The position numbers and the translations under genes were made by a program. The notes below the pieces were generated by a model, which worked only from the letters and a program-made list of their open reading frames with translations, did not search any database and was not told where the DNA came from. Source: Chloroflexota bacterium (GTDB taxonomy: Bacteria; Chloroflexota; Anaerolineae; Anaerolineales; E44-bin32). From it: a DNA stretch of 64,000 bases. Within the stretch, counting starts at the first letter, position 1; each line of letters starts with the position of its first letter. Of the stretch, positions 26,109-33,177 are shown one piece after another. The DNA is taken from NCBI GenBank assembly GCA_022561385.1, contig JADFRG010000006.1, positions 1 through 64,000 on the forward strand, written 5' to 3'.

Positions 26109-26945
26109 CTACATTCCCCGGATCAGCCCGCCGGGCTGGCATGTGCGGCAGAAATTCGTGATTTTTCCGCCTGCCGAGATCTCAGAAACCTTCCCGCCGC
26201 AGCGGGGGCATTTTTTGCCGCCGCGCATATGCACCGAGAAGAAATCGCGAGGCTTCAAATGCACGTCCTCGCCCAGGGCCACGCGGACCTTGTCGATCGA
26301 TTCGAGCAAGGTCTCTCGCATTGCGACGTAGAGATTTTCGACCTCTAGGACATTGAGTTCCGTCTGCTTACGATAGGGATGGAGTTTAGCCTTCCACAGT
26401 ATCTCGTCCGCGTAGGCGTTGCCTATGCCCGCCACAAACTGCTCGCGCGCCAGCACTCCCTTGATCTCGCCCCTGAAACGCCTCAAGCGAGCGACGAATT
26501 CCGCCTGTGAGATTGCCAGGGCGTCCGGCCCCATGTCGGAGTACGTGGGCACTTTGGCCATGTCGGTGGTCAGGTAGAGCTGACCCATACGCTTTCGATC
26601 CACGTAGCGGAGTTCCTCTTCAGGATCGGCGAAGTGCAAGGTAACGTGGACCGGACCCGCCTTTTTGGCGCCTGGAACAGCGAGCTGGAATTGCCCCGTA
26701 AGCTTGGGGTTTACGACCAGATGGAGGTCTGCACTTGGGAGCAGGTCAAACACCATGAATTTTCCACGGCGCCGAATCTTCCCGATACGTGCGCCGGTCA
26801 GGGTCTGGGCGAAGCCGCGCCCCGTCAGATCGCGCGCAACAATCGGCCCGCCGCGGCCCGAGAGTGTTACGCGCTCCACGATTCGTCCGCCCAATCGGGC
26901 TTGAAGGACGTCGCGTACGATTTCTAGTTCTGGAAGCTCAGGCAT
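26109..26945 (-). CDS. mutM: Formamidopyrimidine-DNA glycosylase
   Basis: This 278-residue base-excision repair enzyme (Fpg/Nei family) removes oxidised purines such as 8-oxoguanine and nicks the DNA. The N-terminal catalytic PELPELE (proline nucleophile after Met removal, then Glu) and the helix-two-turn-helix region (EQFVAGIGNAYADEILWKAKLHP) are intact. The C-terminal zinc finger is CPRCGG...FCRTCQPGG. Fpg is favoured over Nei by this overall pattern. The start is the only sensible one because MPEL must be N-terminal. Confidence 0.92.
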   Translation of the reverse strand: MPELPELEIVRDVLQARLGGRIVERVTLSGRGGPIVARDLTGRGFAQTLTGARIGKIRRRGKFMVFDLLPSADLHLVVNPKLTGQFQLAVPGAKKAGPVHVTLHFADPEEELRYVDRKRMGQLYLTTDMAKVPTYSDMGPDALAISQAEFVARLRRFRGEIKGVLAREQFVAGIGNAYADEILWKAKLHPYRKQTELNVLEVENLYVAMRETLLESIDKVRVALGEDVHLKPRDFFSVHMRGGKKCPRCGGKVSEISAGGKITNFCRTCQPGGLIRGM

Positions 26946-26981
26946 CGTGCGACTACCTCTCGAGAGGCAACCGAGGACAGG

Positions 26982-28498
26982 TCAGGGCTGGGACTCCAAC
27001 ACATAAACCGCGTAGTGGCCATCGTTGTAACGCTCCCGCATTTCCGGGCAGCTCTGACCCAGCTGCCTAGGCCCGAGCACGATATGGGTCACCCCGTACT
27101 CATCCATGAAATCTCCCAGGAGGCCGCAATCAATCGTTTGCCGGTAGAACCACTGGAGCAAACGCACCCGGTTGTACCAGTTGAGCACTTCTCCTCTACG
27201 GTATGGGATGGACTTGAAATCTGCCAGGATCGGCGTGCCGGTTGCCAGCCGAAAGTCCTGCAGCTTGGGGGGGAATGGCATACAGCTGCCCAAACTGTCT
27301 CTCCGCCTGCACATAATCATATAAGGCGCGCTCAGGAGCGATCCGCTGCTGAAGGCCCTGAACCGCCATCCAGATCAGACCACTTATGATCGAAAGGCCG
27401 ATAATCAGGATGCCGGCCACGGGAACGACACGCCCGATCCGCGGCCTTGTGTGGTCACGTACCCAAACCGCAACCCATCCGGCAAGGACAGCCGTGGAGA
27501 GTGGAATCAGATAGGTGGACAATCGCCATGGGAACAGAAGCGCCAGGGTATTGCTCCCGCTGAGGATCTGGAGCAAGGTGAGCGCCACGCCGACCGCCGC
27601 GGAGAGCAGCAGGACCTGCAATAGAGGAGTGTCGCGGGTCAAGATCAGTGCCAGGACGATGAGCGCCATCGATGCGATGGACGCCGTTCCAAACCATTCC
27701 GAGACAACCGCATGCGCGGGAAGGCGGAACTGGACCAAGACCTCCTGAGCGTCTGCGGCCGAGGGAATAAATGAGTGGAGGGAGTAGGCCAGCACGGGAA
27801 GTACCAGGATCAATGCAAGAGCACCGACCTGGAGCGACCGCCGGTAGCTCCCGCCGGCGCGGACTTCAACAAACATGTATGTGAGGGTGAGCACGGCAGC
27901 GCTGAGCATGTAGGTTGGATGCACCGTGGCCGCTACCGCAGCCGCCAGAACCGCACGGTAGGTACGACGGTCGAGGAACTGCTGAACGGAGAGCAGCAAG
28001 AACACTCCGAAGCTGCTCGGCTGCAGCACGGTGCCGAGCAGTCTCTGTCCGGCCAGCCCGCCGTCCAGCAAGTATTCCCAGTCTCCCCCCACCCCGCGGC
28101 TAAGCAGCATGTGCAGCGCGGCCGAATGCGACACAAGAATCAGCGCCAAGAAGATCCATCGCGAGGCCCTGGAGCGCTCGATTTCATAGATCCGATCCGC
28201 GATACGACGCAGGCTGTAGAGGTAGACCGCGAACAGCAGGAAGTAATAGACGTAGAAGATCGCCCGGGGGAGATAACGCGCGGTTACGAATACCAGCCAA
28301 GTAAAAACAGGGGATGGGTCGGTGGTGTTGGCCAGCCAATCATCCGCAAGCAGTCCTTGCCCGGCTTGAGCCAGGCCATGCAGAAAGTACTGGTTCTGAT
28401 TGGGAGGTGTACAGCGGCGCCTGGCCGTAGGCCAGGCCAAGCAAGACACCCCATACTACAAACTCCAGCGCGGAGCGCAGGCGGGCGCGTATGGACAT
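26982..28498 (-). pseudogene. Polytopic membrane protein disrupted by two frameshifts
   Basis: Three overlapping frames make one protein of about 505 residues. The N-terminus (MSIRARLRSALEFVVWGVLL...APLYTS) runs to about 28404. The middle (NQNQYFLHGLAQAGQGLLADDWLAN and about 10 membrane helices) runs to about 27270. The C-terminal soluble tail (PKLQDFRLATGTPILADFK...YAVYVLESQP) ends at 26982. The joins sit at a C3 run (28402-28404) and a C7 run (27267-27273), each carrying one base too many. The type, with the 'SNQN...HGLAQAG' signature near the N-terminus, is found in many large-genome bacteria; its function is unknown to me. Homopolymer sequencing error is as likely as real decay. Confidence 0.75.
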
Positions 28499-28601
28499 GG
28501 GCAAACTATCACGCAAGTCGAGCGCTCTTGCAAGGCCACGTCGGGAAGCCGAAAATTGGCGCTTCCCCTGCCGGCCACGCAACAAGTTACTTTAATCACC
28601 T

Positions 28602-28648
28602 CCTAAATTTAGGCGAGCCTAATAAACTGGTGAGCACTACCTAATAGG
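28602..28648. promoter_or_regulatory. DtxR-type operators upstream of the feo operon
   Basis: TTAGGC-GA-GCCTAA (28609-28622) is a perfect 6+6 inverted repeat matching the operator before dtxR. It overlaps a second 12-bp palindrome CCTAAATTTAGG (28602-28613), so three half-sites are arrayed in 21 nt. CCTAATAGG (28640-28648) lies just before a TAGAGT -10 candidate (28652-28657). Binding would block the promoter. Confidence 0.7.
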
Positions 28649-28665
28649 GCGTAGAGTTTGCCAAA

Positions 28666-29691
28666 ATGACTGAACCCCTGGTCGCATTGGTTGCCGCCTT
28701 GGCCCTTCTTGCCGCCGCGGCGGGTCTCTTCTATCCTCGCCACGGCGTTATTCCTCGCTGGCGCCGGGCCCGGCAGCAGACTCGCCGCGTTCGTACGGAG
28801 GACGCGCTCAAGCACATCCTCGGATGCGAGATGAGCGGAGATCGATTAACGGTCAACAGTCTGGCTGGCGCACTACAGATCACTTCCGACCGGGCGGCGA
28901 ACTTGCTGCTGGATATGGAGCATCGCGGTTTGCTGCACGGGGAAAGCGATTCGATTCGGCTGACCCCGGTCGGTCGCCAATCGGCGCTTCATATTCTCAG
29001 AGCACACCGCCTATGGGAGCGCTATCTTGCGGATGAAACCGGGGTCGGCGAATTGGAATGGCACGGACAGGCGGAGTGGCATGAGCACCAACTGACCTCG
29101 GAGGAAGCGGAGGCGCTTGCTGCCCGCCTGGGGAACCCAACCCACGATCCACATGGGGATCCCATCCCCAGTGCGGAAGGGGAAATGGCGCCCCACGCAG
29201 GCATACCGCTAATTTCCGCCGCGGTCGATGAGCCGCTCCACATCGTGCATATCGAGGATGAGCCGCAGACGGTGTTCGCTCAGCTGCTTGCCGAAGGCCT
29301 GTACCCAGGAATGGAAGTGAGGCTGGTGGAAACATCGCCCCACCGGATCCGCTTTTGGGCGGGCGGCGACGAACACGTTCTGGCGCCGGTAGTGGCGGCC
29401 AATGTCTATGTCGCTCGGCCAGCGGACGACGGCAGAGACTCAGTGGGATCTCGGCTGAGCGACCTGACGCGGGGTGAGCGCGGCCAGGTGGTTGAAATCT
29501 CTTCGCAATGCAGGGGTCTGGAGCGCCGGCGTCTTCAGGATCTTGGTTTCTTGCCGGGAGCGGAGCTTCAAGCCGAACTGACCAGTCCTGGCGGAGATCC
29601 GGTCGCCTATCGCATTCGTGGGGCGCTCATCGCCCTGCGAAAAGAACAGGCGGATCTGATCCGAATCGTACGCGCAGAGCAGGCGGCGTGA
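28666..29691 (+). CDS. Membrane-anchored DtxR-like/FeoA fusion protein
   Basis: A protein of 341 residues. Residues 4-22 are a single membrane helix, followed by a basic segment. A DtxR-like winged helix (about 45-105; LTVNSLAGALQITSDRAANLLLDME) and dimerisation/metal region (RAHRLWERYL, AEWHEHQLTSEEAEALAARLGNPTHDPHG) follow. Then come two FeoA/SH3-like domains: one matching the repressor's own C-terminal domain (about 185-250), and a terminal FeoA domain (about 265-338; LSDLTRGERGQVVEI...LGFLPGAELQAELTSPGG). The last domain suggests direct interaction with FeoB, while the membrane anchor makes ordinary repressor action doubtful. The start has no SD and lies 8 nt after a TAGAGT hexamer. Its stop overlaps feoB (GTGA). 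Confidence 0.85.
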   Translation: MTEPLVALVAALALLAAAAGLFYPRHGVIPRWRRARQQTRRVRTEDALKHILGCEMSGDRLTVNSLAGALQITSDRAANLLLDMEHRGLLHGESDSIRLTPVGRQSALHILRAHRLWERYLADETGVGELEWHGQAEWHEHQLTSEEAEALAARLGNPTHDPHGDPIPSAEGEMAPHAGIPLISAAVDEPLHIVHIEDEPQTVFAQLLAEGLYPGMEVRLVETSPHRIRFWAGGDEHVLAPVVAANVYVARPADDGRDSVGSRLSDLTRGERGQVVEISSQCRGLERRRLQDLGFLPGAELQAELTSPGGDPVAYRIRGALIALRKEQADLIRIVRAEQAA

Positions 29692-30497
29692 AGACGAAGG
29701 CAAGCGCCCCACCCGGCTGCGAAGCCTGCCCCGTTCATCTGGCAGGTAATCTCCTAAAGCGCGGCGTGGATATGGAGGATTGGGACTTCGTCGTGGCTCT
29801 GGCGGGAAATCCCAATACCGGAAAGAGCACCGTCTTTAATGCCCTGACCGGCCTCCGTCAGCACACGGGCAACTGGCCCGGAAAAACAGTGGCGCGCGCC
29901 GAAGGCGGCTTCGGATACCGAGACGTGCGCTACAAGCTAATTGACCTGCCCGGCACCTATTCGCTTCTTTCCACCAGTATGGATGAGGAGATCGCCCGCG
30001 ACTTCCTGCTCTTTGGGCGGCCAGACGTCACGGTGGTTGTGGTGGATGCCAACCGGCTGGAGCGCAATCTAAACCTGGCGCTGCAGGTCATGGAAATCAC
30101 CGATCGGGTCGTGATCTGCTTGAACCTGATGGATGAGGCCAGACGGCACGGCTTGAAGGTCGACGATCGACGCCTGGCACGGGACCTTGGCGTGCCGGTG
30201 GTCCCTACCTCCGCACGTTATGGCGAAGGGTTAAATGAGTTGGTTGGTGCCATAGAAGAGGTGGCCACGGGCAAGTTCGTCTGTAAGCCATACCGAATTG
30301 AGTATCTGTCCGGTGCCTTGAAGACGGCAGTGAAGCAACTCGCAGCCGAGGTCGAAGAGCGCTTCCCGGGCCTGCCCAATTCTCGCTGGGTAGCCCTGCG
30401 GCTGCTGGATGGTGATGCGCGTATGAGGAATGTGGTCCAAAGCGGAGAGCTGGGTGAGCTTGCTCGACACGTGGACATCGTAGGAGAGCCCGCGTGA
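29688..30497 (+). CDS. feoB (N): Ferrous iron transporter FeoB, N-terminal G domain (separate gene)
   Basis: This 269-residue cytoplasmic GTPase domain of FeoB has G1 [12 protein letters not shown], the switch segment [11 protein letters not shown]3 DLPG, G4 NLMD and G5-like TSAR, then the helical domain begins. In E. coli these residues are the N-terminus of one 770-residue protein; here the chain ends in HVDIVGEPA and the membrane part is a separate gene overlapping as GTGA. A short N-terminal extension has a GCEACPVH cysteine pair. It starts with GTG at 29688, overlapping the previous stop. GTP binding should gate Fe(II) import. Confidence 0.85.
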   Translation: MKTKASAPPGCEACPVHLAGNLLKRGVDMEDWDFVVALAGNPNTGKSTVFNALTGLRQHTGNWPGKTVARAEGGFGYRDVRYKLIDLPGTYSLLSTSMDEEIARDFLLFGRPDVTVVVVDANRLERNLNLALQVMEITDRVVICLNLMDEARRHGLKVDDRRLARDLGVPVVPTSARYGEGLNELVGAIEEVATGKFVCKPYRIEYLSGALKTAVKQLAAEVEERFPGLPNSRWVALRLLDGDARMRNVVQSGELGELARHVDIVGEPA

Positions 30498-31921
30498 CGA
30501 GCGCCGCTGAAGCGCAACTGCTTGCGACGGCCACGGCGATGCGCTGGGAGTTCGGCGGGAACCTGCACGAGCAATTGGTGGAAGCCATTTACGCCGACGC
30601 GGCCCGGATCGCTGAAAGAGCGGTGACGCGCCCGGATCAGGAGCCGCGCTTCGATTTGGATCGTACGATCGACCGGGTAGTGACCAGCCGGATCTTGGGA
30701 TTTCCAATTATGCTGCTGGCCCTGGCCGTGGTCCTGTGGCTGACGGTTATTGGCTCGAACATCCCCTCCGCATTTCTCTTCGACCTGCTCATCGACACGA
30801 TTTATCCGCTCCTGAAGCAGATCGCGGCGAATGCTGGGTTGGCCTGGTGGATCGAGGGAATATTGATCGATGGCGTTTATTTGGCCACTGCCTGGGTAGT
30901 GAGCGTGATGCTGCCTCCCATGGCTATCTTCTTCCCACTTTTCACCCTGCTGGAGGATTTCGGCTATCTTCCGCGCGTAGCATTCAATCTGGATCGCGCC
31001 TTCAAGGTGGCCGGCGCGCATGGTAAGCAGTCGCTCAGCATGGCCATGGGTTTCGGTTGCAATGCGGCCGGGGTGATCTCCACCGCCATTATCGATAGCC
31101 CGCGCGAGAAATTGATCGCCATCATCACCAACAACTTCGCCTTGTGTAACGGTCGCTGGCCTACCCAGATAGTGCTCGCCACAATATTCGTCGGCGCGCT
31201 CGTGCCCAGCTACCTGGCCGGAGCGGCGGTTGCGCTTGTAGTGATGGGTACTGCCGTGCTCGGGGTGCTGCTGACTTTGCTGGTCTCGTGGGCCCTTTCT
31301 CGATCGGTTTTGAAGGGTGAGGTTTCCACCTTCAGCCTGGAACTCCCTCCCTATCGACCCCCGCGCATCTTGCAGACGCTCTACACCTCGGTCATCGATC
31401 GAACGCTGAAGGTGCTCTGGCGCGCCCTCATATTTGCCGCGCCGGCCGGGGCGGTCATATGGCTGATTTCGAACCTCACGATCGGGGGAACCCCCATCGC
31501 GGTGCACACGATCGATTTTCTGAATCCCTTCGGGTTGCTGCTCGGCCTCAATGGAGTGATCCTGCTCGCCTACATCGTGGCCATCCCAGCCAACGAGATC
31601 GTCATACCGACCATCCTGATGTTAACGGTCCTGGTCACCGGGATCACCGGTGTGGGAGAAGGCGCGGGGGTGATGTTCGAGCTGAATTCGGAGGCCGCGA
31701 CGGGAGCCATCCTCAGAGCCGGCGGCTGGACTCTGCTCACCGCAATAAGCACGATGATCTTTGTTCTCATCCACAACCCGTGCAGCACGACCATCTTCAC
31801 GACTTACAAGGTGACGGGCAGCAAACGGTGGACCACCGTCACCGCGCTCCTGCCGCTGTTCATGGGATTTGCGGTCACCTTTGGAGTGGCTCAGATCTGG
31901 AGACTGGTCGAGGGTTGGTGA
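30494..31921 (+). CDS. feoB (C): Ferrous iron transporter FeoB, C-terminal membrane part (separate gene)
   Basis: A protein of 475 residues. The first 45 complete the helical spacer of NFeoB ([17 protein letters not shown]...RIAERAVTR). The FeoB transmembrane region follows with two Gate motifs and the core segments [31 protein letters not shown] (conserved cysteine), [11 protein letters not shown] and [20 protein letters not shown]. Together the two halves total 744 residues, the normal FeoB length, so nothing seems lost. It starts with GTG at 30494 within the stop of the G-domain gene. It should form the Fe(II) pore in the cytoplasmic membrane. Confidence 0.9.
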   Translation: MTSAAEAQLLATATAMRWEFGGNLHEQLVEAIYADAARIAERAVTRPDQEPRFDLDRTIDRVVTSRILGFPIMLLALAVVLWLTVIGSNIPSAFLFDLLIDTIYPLLKQIAANAGLAWWIEGILIDGVYLATAWVVSVMLPPMAIFFPLFTLLEDFGYLPRVAFNLDRAFKVAGAHGKQSLSMAMGFGCNAAGVISTAIIDSPREKLIAIITNNFALCNGRWPTQIVLATIFVGALVPSYLAGAAVALVVMGTAVLGVLLTLLVSWALSRSVLKGEVSTFSLELPPYRPPRILQTLYTSVIDRTLKVLWRALIFAAPAGAVIWLISNLTIGGTPIAVHTIDFLNPFGLLLGLNGVILLAYIVAIPANEIVIPTILMLTVLVTGITGVGEGAGVMFELNSEAATGAILRAGGWTLLTAISTMIFVLIHNPCSTTIFTTYKVTGSKRWTTVTALLPLFMGFAVTFGVAQIWRLVEGW

Positions 31922-32036
31922 TCTCGAGAAGCTGTTTGAGCTTTGGGGCGGAGTGCGACTCCTGCCGCGGTCAGGAAATCGAAGCGGCGGCCGCAAACTG
32001 GGGCGGCCAGCGGTCGGAGGCCTTAGAAACCGGGAT

Positions 32037-32921
32037 CTATCCCAGAGGCTGGTGCGGACCGAGCTGCTGGCGGACAAATTGAGCTCGGCCGTGACTGACC
32101 CACTGGACAGGAACAATGGCACCTTTTTCAATCTCCAGGCCGGTGATCCGGCCCGGAAACACCCCGCTTCCCGTGTTGAAATAGGGAGGGCCCCCATTAA
32201 ACGGGAAAGACATTCGGTGCGTGTGTCCGCAGATTACGACTTGACTGTAAGTGTTGATCCAGTCGATGATGCGATGCTCGAGCTTCCCCTTTTCGCGCTC
32301 CAACGGTGCCGGAGGCCGCCATTTTTGCAGGAAATCCCGCAGACGATAGCCGTATCTCGCGACGCGCCGCGCGAAAAAGTACATCGGGTCATTAAGGATA
32401 TCGGCTTGGTGGCCGTGGACGACAAAGAGCCGCTGACCGCTCACGCGATGACGAAAGACGAGTCCCTCATGCACCGTGATTCCGTCCTTTTGTCCCTGGT
32501 GACGGGTCCTGCGCTTGACGTCATGATTGCCCAGGATCAAGTGCAGCCTTCGCTCTTTGTCCAATTCGTGGAAAAGATCAAAAATCCGCCGGTGAGCATG
32601 ACGGATTTCTTCGAAGGGCCAGCCCTTCCATAACTCGTCTCCATCGCCGACTTCGACGTAGGTAAAGCCGCGCCGCACGTAGTTTTGAAGTGCGGCCAGG
32701 AACAATTCGGCGTTAGGCCGAAAGGCGTCGGTCTTGCCCCCGTTGCCGCGGTGCAGATCGCTAAACAGAATGTACCGCGAGGAATCGTCGAAGTTAATGA
32801 TCTTGGCGGTCTCAAGCACCTGGGAGAGCCGGCGATGGATTCGGGGCAGCCATCCCGCGCGGAAAAAGGATGAAGGCTTAAACGCGGATTTATTTAGAAG
32901 GGCTTCTTCGTGAGTGCTCAT
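32037..32921 (-). CDS. Calcineurin-like metallophosphoesterase
   Basis: This 294-residue protein has all five metallophosphoesterase motifs: FSDLHRG, GDGDELW, GNHD, HGHQAD and GHTH. The spacing and the GDGDELW motif are reminiscent of UDP-2,3-diacylglucosamine hydrolase (LpxH) relatives, but no lipid A genes are near and a general phosphodiesterase is equally possible. The start 32921 was chosen over an upstream extension of 70 poorly composed residues; a TAGGAT hexamer lies 10 nt before it on the minus strand. It is convergent with feoB and divergent from the helicase gene. Confidence 0.82.
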   Translation of the reverse strand: MSTHEEALLNKSAFKPSSFFRAGWLPRIHRRLSQVLETAKIINFDDSSRYILFSDLHRGNGGKTDAFRPNAELFLAALQNYVRRGFTYVEVGDGDELWKGWPFEEIRHAHRRIFDLFHELDKERRLHLILGNHDVKRRTRHQGQKDGITVHEGLVFRHRVSGQRLFVVHGHQADILNDPMYFFARRVARYGYRLRDFLQKWRPPAPLEREKGKLEHRIIDWINTYSQVVICGHTHRMSFPFNGGPPYFNTGSGVFPGRITGLEIEKGAIVPVQWVSHGRAQFVRQQLGPHQPLG

Positions 32922-33162
32922 TGCGCTGACAATCCTAACAGGAATGGCCTGATCTCCCCCGCCGAATCCGGCGGTGCGCCCCTCCGCCGATCGACACCCG
33001 TACTCTAGCATCGCCGAGTTCGGTCTAGAATAGTCGGCGTTTCCTAGAAACGCCAGCCGGATTGTAAGGTCCGCGCAATGTCGATTCCGGCCGCGTGCGC
33101 GACCAGTTGCCAACGAATAGCCGCTGAACACACACGCGCCGAACCGGCACCGGGGGGATCGT

Positions 33163-33168
33163 TATAAT
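33163..33168 (+). promoter_or_regulatory. -10 element of the helicase gene
   Basis: A perfect TATAAT ends 9 nt before the ATG at 33178, with no Shine-Dalgarno in between, so the mRNA is probably leaderless. No good -35 hexamer is seen at the usual distance. Confidence 0.55.
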
Positions 33169-33177
33169 CCCAGCGTT

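Noticed and set aside
27775-28644. Open frame of 289 codons on the plus strand
   Set aside because: It is antisense to the disrupted membrane protein; composition is unlike a real protein and it has no motif.
30218-31507. Open frame of 429 codons on the minus strand
   Set aside because: It is antisense to both halves of feoB and is rich in Arg/Gln/Asp/His as expected of a shadow frame in GC-rich DNA.
31918-32082. Short Cys-containing frame after feoB (GTG overlapping its stop)
   Set aside because: Position and cysteines recall FeoB-associated Cys-rich proteins, but there is no membrane helix, it overlaps the end of the convergent phosphoesterase gene, and the family pattern does not fit.
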